Source of the DNA: Aselliscus stoliczkanus
Lineage: Eukaryota; Chordata; Mammalia; Chiroptera; Hipposideridae
Assembly (NCBI GenBank): GCA_033961575.1
Contig: CM066732.1
Coordinates: forward strand, 73,818,687 to 73,882,686
DNA: 64,000 bases
Direction of reading: 5' to 3'
Both the position numbers and the translations under genes were made by a program. Position 1 is the first letter of the stretch; every line of letters starts with the position of its first letter. Of this stretch, positions 46,017 through 57,894 are shown piece after piece. The notes under the pieces are model-generated. The model ran no database searches and was not told the origin of the DNA. It worked only from the letters and a program-made list of their open reading frames with translations.

Positions 46017-47475
46017 TATAACCATTATTTTGAACTGTGTACCTGGTAGGTTGCTTGCCTCCATTTTGTTTAGTTCTTTTTTTGAGTTTTCCCCTGTTTC
46101 TTCATTTGGGATGTATTTCTTTGTCTTGCCATTTTGGCTGCTTCTCTGTGTTTGTATCTATGTATTAGGTAGCGCTACTATGTCTGCCAGTCTTGCTGGG
46201 TGGGCTTATGTAGTAAATATCCTGTGGGGCCTAGTGGCACAGTCTCCCTGGTCACCTGAGCTGGGTGTTCCAGGAGTTTCTCTTGTGTGGGTTGTGTGTG
46301 CTCTCCTGTTATAGTTGAGCCTTAATTGCTGTTGGCATGTCAGTGGGTGGTATTGACCATCAGGCTGACTGGCTGTGGGGTTTGGCCACATCCATAGCTT
46401 ATGGGCTACTGTGCAAGGAGCTTACCCCATGCAGCAGAATTTACCCCAGCAGGCACTGGTGCCTGTTGAGCCCTCCCTTAGTTTGTGCCACTTGTGGGGC
46501 TAATTGGGTGGTGCTGTGCTGTGGTCTGAAGCCAACCTCCAGGTATGTTCATTCTGGGGCCTCTTGGGAGGGCTCTGGTGATGTCCCAAGTCCTTGGGGA
46601 GTACCTTGTAAGAGCTACAAAGTGACTCATGTTTGGTTGCTGCCTGTGGTGTACCTGGAGGCACGTCAGATAGGCCATGCTGCAAACCAAGGATAGCTGT
46701 CACTAGTACTGGGTTCGATGTAGCTTTGCAAAAAGCCAGGACTCTCAGAAGCCTGCTACCTCCTGCTGGCTCCCATAAGATTGAGATGCTGATAATGCCT
46801 CCAGCTGTAGGTAAGGTTCTCAGTAAGTCAGCAGGGTGCAGCAGCAGAGCTCACCAGGCCAATCAAATTCAGATTTGGCCTGTGGGAGAGGGCTCAATAC
46901 TAGAAAGATGGCACTGTCCTGCAAGATGCATGGGAGAAAGGCCCACACAGGGAAAATGGGTACTGTCCCTCCAGTCCTCACCCTGAAGTTACACAACTCA
47001 GTCTCTCCCTATATGTCTCCAACACCCCCAGAGTCACCATCCCTCCACCAAAGCTCAGGGTGAGTGCCTGTGCAAACCCTTTAAGAGGATGTCTGGGTTT
47101 TCTGCAGGCTTCCATCCCACCTGGATAGTCAGAATACCCAGTTTTTACAGCCAGATGTTGTGGGGGCTCCTCTTCCTGGCACCAGTACTCCAGGTTGGGA
47201 AGCCTGGTGTGGGGGGGCTAGAATCTGTTGCTCCTTCATGGGGAACCTCGGTGGCTGAGATATCTCTCCCAATTTTTAACTGTCCATTTCGCGTCTCTGC
47301 CCCTCCTACCAGTCTCAAAGTGGCTTCTTCTTTATATCCTTAGTTATAAAACTTCGTTCATCTAGACTTCAGATGGTTCTCAGGGTGATCTATTAACATA
47401 ATTTAGTTTTAATTTTGATTTGTTCATGGGATGAGGCAAGCACAGCATGTATCTACTCTTCCATCTTGGGTCTCC

Positions 47476-48260
47476 TCTCCTGCATTTTTCAACCCAAGCA
47501 GGCAGTGTCTTCCTTCTATCTTTATCATAACTTCTGTGTGTACATGTTGTGTTTTTGGTTCTGAGAAATAAAAAATGAAGATTCCTTTGTATTTAGAAGA
47601 GCCCGTGTATGCTTTATTTCAATTGGATGTGCTTAATAGTCCAGAACCCAAAGGTAATCACCTGTTCCGTGTAAGCCTATTGGGTAATTTTGGTAAATGT
47701 GAAGGTTGCCTTCATCCTGCTATTTAGTATCTTATTTGCATTTAATAATGAAACAAGTTCTCTAGGGCCTAGTTTTCTGGCTAACTAATGCCTTTGCAAA
47801 CCAATATAACGTCTTAACATAAAACATAAGTAATAGAAGTTCACAGGAAATGAGCTCCTGGATTCCCTAGAGTATGGTTAGAAAGTCTGAAGTAGCGTTC
47901 ACAAACTATTGTTTTACAGCAATTATACAGGGTTTCGTTTTTTTTCACAAGTATTGAAATGTTCTTTGTAAAAAGCACAGGTCAACTTAAAGTCAGAAGC
48001 TCTAGTTCTTGGAATACTATGATGTTATAAACATACTCATAAAATATTTTAAATAATAATATTGTGATAGTTTTCTTTCATTATATAGATTTAAGTAAGC
48101 TATTTTTGTTTTAGACATGCAATGTTAATAATTTTCACATCTCTGTGAGAAATCTTACTGGCAAACTATACATTAAATTTGTTTTTATTTTCTTTCATAA
48201 AGACCTCAGATAATCAATAAAAAAGAATTAGTCAACTATATGGAAGTTTTGCAATGTGAA
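47476..48260. other. No recognisable feature
   Basis: Unique-looking AT-rich DNA between the HAL1-like element and a SINE. Confidence 0.5.
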
Positions 48261-48271
48261 AAGTTGTGAAG

Positions 48272-48679
48272 AGGCTGGCTGATTGGCACTCCAGTTAAGA
48301 GCTGGCATCCTCTGAGCAGCAGGGCCTGGGTTCGGATCCCACATATGAGGGCCAGTGACGGTTGTGCGCTCTATAGCTAAGGTGGTGAACAACAGCTTGA
48401 CCTGGACCTGGGCTGCCGGTGAGTGTCCCAAGACGGTGTAGGCTGCAGTGGGCTGCCATAAGCTACTGTGAGTGGCTGGCAGCCTATGTGAGCCTCTGTG
48501 AGCCGCCGTCCAATGGCCAGCGAGCAAGTGCCTCAGCCCGGAAGAGCACAATGATAATACCAACATGGGACAGTGAAGGGACGTCCTCCACAACTAGACT
48601 GAAGAACCAAAGGACAGCAACTTGTCTGTTCCCCTCCCCCAATTCCCCAATTTAAAAAAATAAATGTTTAAAAAAAAAA
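48272..48679 (+). mobile_element. Type B SINE, the only plus-strand copy
   Basis: Head gaggctggctgattggcact, B box ggttcggatcc, then gacggttgtgcgctctatag (a variant of the usual junction), core, and tail caacatgggacagtgaaggg / caactagactgaagaaccaa with a poly-A end. The duplication aagttgtgaag / aaggtgtgaag flanks it. The head is more diverged than in other copies. Confidence 0.93.
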
Positions 48680-48690
48680 AAGGTGTGAAG

Positions 48691-49651
48691 AACTGAAGGT
48701 ATAATCTCTACCATTATTTCCCACTCTGAGAGACACCTCAGGAACCATGACAAAATGCAGGCCTATAAAAATCAAGCGATTTGCTTGCTCTTGGGCAGTT
48801 AATTAGAAGTAGAGCTCAGGCTAGCACATGGGTCTCCTGACTGTACATCATTTACATTCACAACCCCTCTTTATGATAGGTAAAGATAACAAAATTTTTT
48901 TCAAAAAGCCAAAATTGTCTTTATGTATTTTGGCTTTGTATTTCACATTCTAGTGACTAACAGGTCAGATATCACTGGAAATTAGGGGATGTCACAAATC
49001 TGGCACTTATGTTTTTAGATACCAAAAGGTTTTTTTCCCCTCTCTCTCTTCTGCCCTCTTGTTCTCCCTTTCTCCCTCCCTTTCTTCCTCCCTTCTTTGA
49101 TCCTTCCTTTTTCTGTTTGACCAAAGATTTATTGCCTAATCAAAGCAGTTAGTTGTTATGGCGATTTTCCCCCCAAAGCAAGATAGAATCATTCACACCA
49201 TCATAACCTTTATTCGTGTCTCAGTCTGAGCTCTCCCCAGTCACATGATATGTTGTGATCTACAAATCTGTGAATTTTATGGGGATCAACTGATTGAAAC
49301 TTCTCAATTTATAGTTGGGGAAAACATGACCCAAACTCTGCTTTTGCAAAGTGGGACGAATTCTAAAAATAAATAAATAAATAAACATAACGAATATACT
49401 TAGATGTCTTCTCTTATTTTCCACCAAAGAGATGAGTACATTTAGTGAGATGAAAAATTAAAGAGGAGTAAAGGAAGTGATAGATGTGATGAAATGGCCA
49501 ATATGTCAGAAATAGATTGTAGGGTAAGTGAATGATTGGAGATACAGAACAAAAAAAGTTGAACACTAAAGATACAATATCCTTATCCATTTTAGATGTT
49601 TTTCCTTTTATTATCATGAATTTCTAGACCAAAAGGTGTGAACACAAAGGG

Positions 49652-49690
<39 letters not shown>

Positions 49691-50365
49691 GCGATATAAC
49701 TCATACCTTTTAATTCCTTATATATAGGTGCTTTTCTGAATTTTGATTCATTGCTATAACAGCAAGTTCTCAGTATACTTTCTCTTTTGTAACATGAATC
49801 TACAGCCTTTCTTTCTGAGGAATAATTTAGCAGTATTAGCCTTTTAAACTGTATTTTTAATAGAAAAGCAGTTCATTTTTTTATTCTGCTCATTTTTCTT
49901 GCCTATGTGGAAATAATGAGTCAACCATAAAGTGGATGTTATATAATGAAATTGGCTAAGATTTCTTTTCAAGTTCCTTGACATAGTTCCTTGTTTAATA
50001 ATAATGGTTAAGAGTGACTTCATGATTTGTTTGTAGTCTATCCTGACACCAAGGTTTCTATGACAAATGTTTGTTTTGTAAGAATAAAAAAGGCATTATG
50101 CACTCATGTGAAACGAGTCCATTAGCAAATTTAAAGCATCTACCTTCATGTACTACACATGATGGCAGTTCAGCAGTTATAGAAGTTTCCTATCTACAGC
50201 TATCTGAGATTTGTAACATTTCAAAATAGTTTACATTTATATTCTTCTGCATAATGCCACAATAATATCATCTTGGGAAGCAGAAAGAGATCAAACATTA
50301 GCATTTCGATTTTACATGTACTGAAATTATGGATAACAAAGCTTAAGAGTCTCATGGTAGTAGAA
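48691..50365. other. Unique sequence with simple repeats
   Basis: CT-rich tract at 49029-49110, (AAAT)n at 49366-49392, and (CA)n at 49655-49689 (about 17 units). No gene found. Confidence 0.6.
49655..49689 (+). repeat. (CA)n microsatellite
   Basis: About 17 uninterrupted CA units. Confidence 0.96.
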
Positions 50366-50375
50366 TAGAGCCTTT

Positions 50376-50826
50376 TTTTTTCCCAAAGATTTTATTGGGG
50401 AACTGGGGGAGGGGAACAGCATTGGGAAATCGGGGAAGGGGACCAGACAAGGTGCTGTCCTTTTGTTCTTCTAGTTGTTCAGTCTAGTTGTAGAGGACAT
50501 CGCTTCACTGGCCCATGTTGGTATTATCATTGCGCTCTTCCCAGGTGAGGCAGATCACTCGCCGGCCACCGGACAGCCTCTCACGGAGGCTCACAGCAGC
50601 TCACAAAAGCTCACGAAGCTCACGCCTACTGCCTGTCACCTCCACTGCAGCCTACGCTGAAGCTGGCGACTCATGGCAGCCCAGGTCCAGGTTGAGCTGT
50701 TGTTCACCATCTTAGCTGTAGAGGGCAGTGTGACTGGCCCTCATATGTGGGATCTGAACCAGGGGTCTGCTGCTCAGAGCTGGCATCCCAAGCCAACTCT
50801 TAACCAGCGTGCCACTCTGCCAGCCC
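50376..50826 (-). mobile_element. Type B SINE with divergent core
   Basis: Minus-strand copy ending ctctgccagccc. The core differs from the others: short agctcac units replace the ctggctgcc units. The head has the extra tctgctgctcagagctggca form shared with the copies at 23120 and 48272, so these three may be a subfamily. A weak duplication tagagccttt / tagaaccttt is seen. Confidence 0.9.
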
Positions 50827-51084
50827 TAGAACCTTTCTAACAGGTGGACTATGATTTATTGCCCAGACTTGGATACTGTTGAGAGTGACAGGGGCTACTA
50901 TTCATAATTATACTGGGACAATAGGTATGAATATGGGCTTTCCCAGGGAAACAAGCTTGCTGTCACTTTTACTGGGATCCACAACTGATTCTCACATATT
51001 TCCATTTCTCCATGGTTCTCAGACTTGCCCTATGTTCTTACTAAGTATATACAAATACATACTATAGTTATAGGAGAGGGAACG

Positions 51085-51305
51085 GCTGGGTTTGAATCCT
51101 GGAAACTTCAGTTACTAGCTTTGAGCTCTTGGGCACACCTCAAGAACCTAAATCTCTCTTTGCTTCAGTTTCTTTCTTAGTGAAATGGGGATGACAATAG
51201 TAATAATACTTACATTGTGAGGATGTTATATGAATTGTGTAAGATTCCTGGAATAGTACCTAGCACTTAGTAGGCACTACATGTATTTGATAAATAAAAA
51301 TATGA
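51085..51305 (+). repeat. MIR SINE
   Basis: Sense MIR over nearly its full length: ggctgggtttgaatcctgga, agctttgagctcttgggcac, tcagtttctttcttagtgaa and agcacttagtaggcactaca. Confidence 0.87.
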
Positions 51306-52284
51306 ATATTGACGCTGGTAACTACCTTTTTTTAAAGGAAAAGTTAGAAGCATTGTTAACATTCATGTGGTAAGACAGCATTAGCAAGCTAATTGTCATC
51401 TTGGAGTGTTTTGGATTTGTGATGAAATGGAACTTCATAATAATCTACCGTTTTCTGAATTCTAGTATTAGAATTCTATGAATTCTGTTGTAATGATAGA
51501 TCTTTATGTCTGTACAATACATACTTTGTGTCACACTTGAGATCATTTGGTTTCTTCATTTTAATAACTTGGGGTATCAGGTTTATCCTTTGGAATGGAT
51601 AGCCTTGACTTATCCCCACACTGACTTTTCTTTTTCTTTTTTAAAATTAAAAATAAAATGAAAACGTGCAGTCTGAGACGGGAAACATGCAAAAAGGCAT
51701 TTTCCCTGCAGTTTGTGGTGATTTGGCCCCAAGAGAAAAGACCCACACTTCTGGCCCCAGGGGACACATTGGGCTTCTGTTTGGTATCAGGATTAGACAC
51801 CCCATTTCCTTTTAGCCTTTTGGGCTTGCACCTTTTCAGCGAGGCTACCTCTGTCTAAAATCATTGCTGATTTGATGTCTAGTACTCAGATATGTTCATT
51901 ATTTTATTTGATGCATGAATGATTCTAAATCTTTTCCCTATACTTCAGAGTTTGGCTTTACCCTCCATTGTTTCGCTAAAATGGTGGCATCCGGTTCTGA
52001 ATTTTTTATTTGATCCCTTTTCTATCTCCTGCCTTAAACTACCACCCTTCTTAACATTTTTCTAGCTTTCCCAGTGCTAACAGTGCCACAGGTAGGGCAG
52101 ATAAAGGAGAAGGAAATCCTAGGGAGCTGGGCAAAGTCTTAAAAGAAAGAGCCACATGTGTATTATGTTTTTTTACATTTTTTAAACAAAATTTATAGAA
52201 GTAAATTTTCCAGTTCGAACTGCTATAATCCATACATATACTAAACTTATGTTGTTTTCCAATTTAATATTTAAATATTACTTT
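51306..52284. other. No supported gene
   Basis: Unique-looking. 60-79-codon frames on both strands (51561-51858) lack family features. Confidence 0.5.
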
Positions 52285-52405
52285 TAAATGTTGTCAATTA
52301 TTTTTATGTCTGTTATCTCATTTGATACATAATAGTAGTTGTGAAACAGATATTCTCATTGTCCAATTTTACAGATGATGGAATTGAAACGTGAGGCAAT
52401 TCACA
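52285..52405 (-). repeat. MIR relic, antisense
   Basis: gtctgttatctcatttgata, ttctcattgtccaattttac and agatgatggaattgaaacgt follow the antisense MIR order. Confidence 0.65.
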
Positions 52406-52539
52406 GAAGACATCTAAAATAGCCAGTAAAATTAAAAACTGATACTATTAATAATAAAGAAGAAAATAAAGATCACCCATAATTCATTTCATTACCCAAA
52501 ATATAACCACTGTTAACATTTTAGTGCATTTTCTTTTTT

Positions 52540-52655
52540 TTTTCTTTTATTGTGAAATAAACATTTTTAAAAAAAATTAGTTTCAGGTGTACAACACAGT
52601 GCAATAGTTATACTTTTTACCCCTCAAAGTGACAACCCCCCCTCCCAATTCATCA
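52540..52655 (-). mobile_element. Very short L1 3'-tail insertion
   Basis: A 116-bp minus-strand tail (attagtttcaggtgtacaac, gcaatagttatactttttac) between duplications tgcattttctttttt (52525-52539 and 52656-52670). It is nearly identical to the start of the insertion at 45681. Confidence 0.9.
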
Positions 52656-52672
52656 TGCATTTTCTTTTTTTG

Positions 52673-52673
<1 letters not shown>

Positions 52674-52722
<49 letters not shown>
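52674..52722 (+). repeat. (TA)n microsatellite
   Basis: About 24 TA units. Confidence 0.97.
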
Positions 52723-52723
<1 letters not shown>

Positions 52724-53220
52724 GCCTAATGTAATGTAATTAATGCATTTCTGTATTCTGCTTTTAAATGTTATTATATTGTACTATTACTTAAAAATCT
52801 TTGCAAACCATCATTTAAAATCCATTTCACAACTATAAACTTTATTAGACCATTCTCCTCTTATTGAACATTTACTCTTTTCAAAATTTTAATCATTAAA
52901 AATAACATTATAATGAATGGCTTTGCATGTGAATAGTTTCCATTTATCAAGTTATTACATTTTAATAGATATCAAAGATTTTTAAAGCACAGGGTGGTAT
53001 CCTCACCCACTGGCATCTCTTATGATAATTGATTTTCATTAGTGACACTGGCCAAGATTTGGGGTATGTTCTGTAGCCATCAGTGAACCATCTGACTTGT
53101 GAAGACAGTGAGTTTGTGACCTTGGCCTCATCAACATTTCTGTGTTTGCACAGGGTCAGACAAGCAGACTTAGAAGAAATAAGAAAGGAAAAAAAATAAC
53201 AACATAGAATTTAATTAGTA
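52723..53220. other. Possible old L1 scrap
   Basis: 52850-52960 (tcctcttattgaacatttac, aacattataatgaatggctt) loosely resembles antisense L1M. Otherwise nothing recognisable. Confidence 0.4.
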
Positions 53221-53236
53221 GAAATTTTAGAGGTGG

Positions 53237-53391
53237 TGGGCCTGTCAAGTGGCTCAGTTGGTTAAGAGCTCGCTTAAGAATGTGAGCTGAACTCTGAGCA
53301 ATGGCGGTTCGATGCCAGCCTGAACTGAGTTGCCGTTGAGCTGCCACCGGGTGGCAGGATGGCTCAGCTAAAAAAAAAAAAAAAAAAAAAT
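53237..53391 (+). mobile_element. Type D tRNA SINE
   Basis: Plus-strand copy: head tgtcaagtggctcagttggt, B box ggttcgatgcc, gagttgccgttgagctgcca body, A21 tail. The 16-bp duplication (53221-53236 and 53392-53407) has one mismatch. The long pure tail suggests a recent insertion. Confidence 0.94.
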
Positions 53392-53704
53392 GAAATTTTA
53401 GAGATGGAAAAATAAGAAATATATCTGTGTTGGAAGAAATTACAGAAGTGAGAGAGTGTCTGGTCAATTAATAATTGTGCTTTGTAGAAAAATTCTCGAC
53501 ATGCTAGACCTGTTGGGTTTAGGCATTTTTAGATAGCATTAATACACTGCTTCGCCATACACAATAAACACCTTTCACAAAGATAGTATGTTTGTGAAAT
53601 AATCATATTAGATAATTTCACTAAATTTCATAGTTTATAATAGCTAATTTAGTTGGTTAGCAGTGAAAAAGCAACAAATGGGCTGGGCGATGCAGGGAAT
53701 GATA

Positions 53705-53910
53705 CTAATAGCTGATATTTATTGAGCTCTATGTTTCAGGCACAATTCTAATTTTACATGTAATGTCTACAACATAAATTGTGTTGTGCAAGCACCCACT
53801 CAGGTAGGAACTTTATTTTCCTCATTCCATTCATGTGGAAACTGAGGTTAAATAAGTTGCCTAAAGTCAGGTGGGCTGATTATATAGTCCATTCACTTGG
53901 CTAGTATATT
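53705..53910 (-). repeat. MIR relic, antisense
   Basis: gctgatatttattgagctct, atgtttcaggcacaattcta and catgtggaaactgaggttaa, then a 'gcctaaagtcag' block. Antisense MIR. Confidence 0.8.
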
Positions 53911-54114
53911 ACACTGTCTTCAATGTAGAGTTATACTTTACTGATCCGTGCTCCAAAGGGAATATAGACATACCGTCAACAGGGAGTGGAGAAGTAGGTT
54001 CCGAACCTGAGTGGTGAATGGCAGAGGTGATCTGCTTGTTTTAACTTGCCAGATCTCCAGTGCCTAGACTGGATAATGAACCAATGAGGGACAGACATTT
54101 CCATCTCAGCCTTA

Positions 54115-54235
54115 ACTAGGAGGGACCCAGTTCGACAGACATCTATTGTTTACTCCGGGTTGGGTTCTGGGAAGACAGAGATGAAAAAGACATAACCCTG
54201 AACTCAAGAAGCTCACAGTCTACAAGGAAAATGGA
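54115..54235 (+). repeat. L2-like relic
   Basis: ggttgggttctgggaagaca, gagatgaaaaagacataacc and caagaagctcacagtctaca match an internal L2 segment. Confidence 0.7.
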
Positions 54236-54436
54236 TGTAAAAAATATGATTGCATTACATTGCAGTGTGACAAAGAAGGATGTATAAGACAGCAGAGAAG
54301 AGGTGACATTTGAACTGGGATTAATAAAGATTTTAAGGGAGCCGAGTAAGAGGGCCTGTTCACAAAGCCTCTAGCTATGGAAGCTGGAGAATCATCTGTT
54401 GTTCATTTTTTGTTTGTTTGTTTGTTTGTTTGTTTG

Positions 54437-54487
54437 AGGGCAGTGTCTCTGGCCCTCTTATGTGGGACCGAACTGGGGCCACTGGCT
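54437..54487 (-). mobile_element. Type A SINE, distal fragment
   Basis: Only the body survives (gagggcagtgtctctggccc to gggccactggct) behind a (TTTG)n former poly-A tail. The tRNA head is missing, and a type B SINE lies just beyond. Confidence 0.85.
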
Positions 54488-54500
54488 CGTTTTTAATTAA

Positions 54501-54966
54501 TTTTTTTATTTTTTATTTTTTTAAAGATTTTGTTGGGGAATTGGGGGAGGAGAGGAGAACAGCACTGGGGAATGGGGAAGGGGAACAGGCAAGTTGCCGT
54601 CCTTTTGTTCTTCAGTCTAGTTGCGGAGGACCCGTGGCTTCACTGGCCCATGTGGGTATCGTCATTGCGCTCTTCCCGTTTGAGGCAGATTGGTTGTCGG
54701 CCTCTGGGTGGTCGCTCACCACGGCTATTGGCAGCTCAGGCTGGCTGCCAGCCACTCACGCTGGCTGCTGGCCACTCACTGTAGCCTATGGCAGCCCACT
54801 GCAGCAGGGGCTGCAGCCCACACCGTCGCCGGGGCTCGCAGCCCAACTCCAGGTGGAGCTGTTGTTAGCTGTAGAGGGCAGTGTTACTGGCCCCCATATG
54901 TGGGATCCGAACCGGGGCTGCTGGCATCCCAAACCAGCTCTTAACCAACACGCCACTTGGCTGGCC
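54501..54966 (-). mobile_element. Type B composite SINE
   Basis: Minus-strand copy between cgtttttaattaa (54488-54500) and cgtttttaatttaa (from 54967). The core has two ctggctgcc-type units. A 185-codon plus-strand open frame spans this copy and the neighbouring type A fragment. Because it is antisense to both SINEs, I do not call it a gene. Confidence 0.94.
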
Positions 54967-55009
54967 CGTTTTTAATTTAAATTTAGTAAGAGAGCAGTGC
55001 TGTATGTAG

Positions 55010-55205
55010 AGTTAGTCACGCCTTGATTCTTATCAGACGGGTGATTTTAGGCAAATTACTTAATCTCTCAGAGTTTTGAATCTGGAAAAGTAGGGGGAAA
55101 TTATGCTTATCTCAATGTAAAGATGAAAGAAGATACATATAAGTTCTCAGTACAGAGCCTGTCATTGTGGATGCCCAGCAAATGGTAATTATTAACACCC
55201 TAATT
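55010..55205 (+). repeat. MIR relic
   Basis: tgattttaggcaaattactt, aatctctcagagttttgaat and cagtacagagcctgtcattg follow the sense MIR order. Confidence 0.72.
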
Positions 55206-55769
55206 ATAGAACAAGAAACATAAAAAGTATCTTAGGACAGAGACTTTCTTACCTAAGGAGGGGAAAGCCTGGCAAGGTCTACCAAATAACTAAGTGAGGA
55301 ATAATAAGGATAAAGAACTATCCTAGAATTCAGAGTCCATTTATGACAGCTAAACTGAGACTGCTATGCATAAAAGGCCTCAAATAGGCTCTAGAGGATT
55401 CTGTGACAACAAAGGACTGTTACAACTGATGATTTTGATGTGTTAAGTGTAAATTATTCAGAAGCATATGGATTAAATTTCCTTCCTGCAATGCACAGGT
55501 TTAAATGCTAAGGGGAAAGAGACTTGAGAACAAGACCCTACTGGGTTTGGAACTCTCTGATGTCTACCCCCAAGAGGGTTTTAGGTAAACTCACAGAGAA
55601 AAGGCTGAGAAATGTTCCCTGGGAAACGTTGGGAGGACAAGGAGCAGAGAAAGAATACCATACCCTCAGTGCAACTTTGGGGAAGTTCAAATGATTACAA
55701 ATCAATGTGGCCTCAGCTCCAAAGGCTTAAGAAACATTTAATTAAAGAAAATGTTTTTAGGTTATTTTT
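55206..55769. other. No recognisable feature
   Basis: Unique-looking. A 76-codon frame at 55612-55842 runs into L1 debris. Confidence 0.5.
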
Positions 55770-55905
55770 CCCCCCAGTTTTATTGAGAAATAATGGACAC
55801 ACATCACTGTGTAAATTTAAGGCATATAGCATGATGGTTTGATTTACATATATTATGAAATGATTACCACAATAGGTTCAGCTTGTATCCATCTGCTAGT
55901 ATAGA
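55770..55905 (-). mobile_element. Old L1 3'-end scrap, antisense
   Basis: cagttttattgagaaataat and ggcatatagcatgatggttt, then tgattaccacaataggttca: typical antisense L1M tail. Confidence 0.75.
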
Positions 55906-56540
55906 TGCAGTAAAAAGAAAAGAAATAAAAACCATTTAAAGTTTTATTAGGATATTAGGTAATAGTCATTGGCCCAGAAAATAGTAAGCTATCTTTTCTC
56001 CATGTGAATAATAAAATTTAAAAGAACTCCTCCTGTTAAAGGAGATAATAGCCTGGGAAACCAAACATCTTTTGCAGCAAAAATGGATTTGAAAAGAAAT
56101 CTTGGTTGCATTGTCTCATTTTATAGACAAGGAACTTGAGGCCCAAGGAGGTGAAAATCATCAGCCTAATATTCCCCAGTGCATTCTGACAGAGCTGGGA
56201 ATAGAAACTTAGGTTGTCTAAGGAATTTCACCTTCATGGAAATTCCTTGACTTGGTTAAGGCCACACCCTGAGTATAGTGGGCACTGAGAGGATTTCAGT
56301 CAAGGTCTGTCTGATTCCGAAAGCCACACACTTTCTATGACGCCACTCGGCTGCTTTAAAATTAATTAGGCTTATCTTATTACATATCTCATATGTTCCT
56401 GTTATATTAAGACAGTATAAAAGGATATTAAATGAAAGCTAAGAGACCCCTCCCTGTCAACAATCCTACACCCACCCCACCCAAAGGCCTCGTATTCCCA
56501 TTGCGGTGAATGCGGTGAACATTTTTGGTATTTACTCCCA
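55906..56540. other. Unique sequence with a MIR-like scrap
   Basis: 56110-56230 (tcattttatagacaaggaac, ttgaggcccaaggaggtgaa) is a probable MIR fragment. Nothing else is supported. Confidence 0.5.
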
Positions 56541-56592
56541 GGTGTGTGCGTGTGTGTGTGTGTGTGCGCGTGTGTGTGTGTCTGTGTGTGTA
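56541..56592 (+). repeat. Imperfect (TG)n microsatellite
   Basis: TG run with CG and TC interruptions at the edge of an old L1. Confidence 0.93.
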
Positions 56593-56734
56593 TCTTTTTA
56601 AAAAGCTTTTATTTGGAAAAAAAATTCAAACTTACAAAAAAGCTGCCAGAATTATAGAATGAACTTTTTACTCAGATCCACTGCTATTGACATTTTGCCC
56701 ATTTGCTTTATCTGTTGTTCTCTATAGCTATCTG

Positions 56735-56793
56735 TTCATCCATCCATTCATCCATCCACTCATCCGTTCATCCATCCACCCATCCATCCATCG
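56735..56793 (+). repeat. (CATC)n microsatellite
   Basis: About 14 CATC/CATT/CACT units. Confidence 0.93.
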
Positions 56794-56860
56794 ATATTAT
56801 TTTTGCCTGAACCAACTGAAAGTAAATTGTAAACATTGTGCACTTTTACTAATTTCTCTC

Positions 56861-57213
56861 TTAGACCATTTGGGTTTCTGTAACAAAATACCATAGACTG
56901 GCTGGCTTGTAAACAACAGAAATTTATTTCTCACAGTTCTGAAGACTAGGAAATTCTATATCAAGACACAGGCAAATTCAGTGTCTGGTGAGGACTTGCT
57001 TCCTGGTCTATAAATGATCATCTTCCTTCTCACTGTGTCCTCATGTGGTGGAAGGGGTGAGGGAGCTCTCTGGGATCTCTTCATATTAAGGGCACTAATT
57101 CCATTCATGAGACCTAATCATCTCCTGAAGACCCCACCTCAAAATACCATCACTTTGGGCATTAGGATTTAAAATATGAATTTGGGGGAAACATAATAAT
57201 TTAGTCTATAATA
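56861..57213 (+). mobile_element. MST/MLT1A-type MaLR solo LTR
   Basis: ttctgtaacaaaataccata, gtgtctggtgaggacttgct, tcatgtggtggaaggggtga, gggcactaattccattcatg and gaccccacctcaaaatacca are the landmark blocks of a MaLR LTR in order. It differs from the 3273 LTR in its second half and fits the MST/MLT1A branch better. Confidence 0.85.
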
Positions 57214-57689
57214 ATCCCTAAATATTTTAGTGTGTGTTTCCTAAGAATAAGGATATTCATAAGCACCATTTATTATCAACTTCAATATAACTTTGTCAAA
57301 TAAATTTGTCACTGATGCAAAACTTTTATACGATTGGTCCAACAATGTACTTTATAGTATTTTTTCTCACTTCAATACCATGTCTAGTTTAGGGTCATGT
57401 ATTGTACCTAGTTGTTCCATCTCATTAGTCCTTGTTAATTTAGAACAGTTCTTCAGGGGCTCTATTATTTATAACAATGGCATTTTTTAAGAATTTCATA
57501 GACTGTTTCTCATGTGGGGTTTGTCTGTTTTTTCTTTCCACATTCTTGGGTGGCATACTACATAAATGATGTATTCTTCTATCACAACTAGAGGCACACA
57601 TGTTCATATGCACTTCATTTGCGATTCTAATTTTGAACACCTGGCCAAGGTGTTGTTCATTGCTACCTTTTTTAGTCATGCCCTTTCAG

Positions 57690-57870
57690 CAATATGTTTT
57701 CCCTGAATATCATAGTTGTTACTTCAATTCAACACTACTTATTGAGGACATATGTGAATTGAGGACATATGTGCCATACATTGTTCTAGACCCTGGTGAT
57801 ATGGCAGTGATCAAAACAGACAAAATTCCTTCTCTTATAGAGTTTATGTTCTATCTTGGATATATATTTT
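57690..57870 (-). repeat. L2/MIR-like relic
   Basis: ctacttattgaggacatatg, ccatacattgttctagaccc and aaacagacaaaattccttct suggest an L2 segment. It contains a short internal duplication of attgaggacatatgtg. Confidence 0.55.
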
Positions 57871-57894
57871 GTATTTCAATATGTAAAGCTATTT

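Larger units (their letters stand above)
43508..47475 (-). mobile_element. HAL1-like internally deleted L1, copy A
   Basis: A nearly complete minus-strand element. 5' leader: about 47475-46030, starting with a ggagacccaagatggaagag-type end. ORF1 remnant: about 45680-44930. Start of ORF2: about 44830-44560. An in-frame jump at 44550-44560 leads to the ORF2 C-terminus (to about 44200), then a 3' UTR of three related units (about 44180-44011, 44010-43742, 43741-43508). An L1 tail is inserted at 45681-46016. It retains L1 cis parts but most of ORF2 is absent, as in mammalian HAL1 (half-L1) families. Confidence 0.82.
56593..57560 (-). mobile_element. Old L1 fragment, split by an LTR
   Basis: 56593-56860 (aaaagctttta, ttttgcccatttgctttatc, tttgcctgaaccaactgaaa) and 57214-57560 (ctaagaataaggatattcat, gttccatctcattagtcctt, tagaacagttcttcaggggc) are consecutive antisense parts of an ancient L1M-like 3' region. 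A MaLR LTR and a (CATC)n run (56735-56793) have been added within. Confidence 0.65.

Noticed and set aside
46030..47343. Cluster of 75-119-codon open frames as a multi-exon gene
   Set aside because: The cluster coincides with the GC-rich 5' leader of a minus-strand HAL1-like L1, and the parallel region of copy B has a similar cluster.
54418..54975. 185-codon plus-strand open frame as a gene
   Set aside because: It runs antisense through a type A fragment and a type B SINE. Similar frames recur in other SINE copies, so it is repeat-derived.
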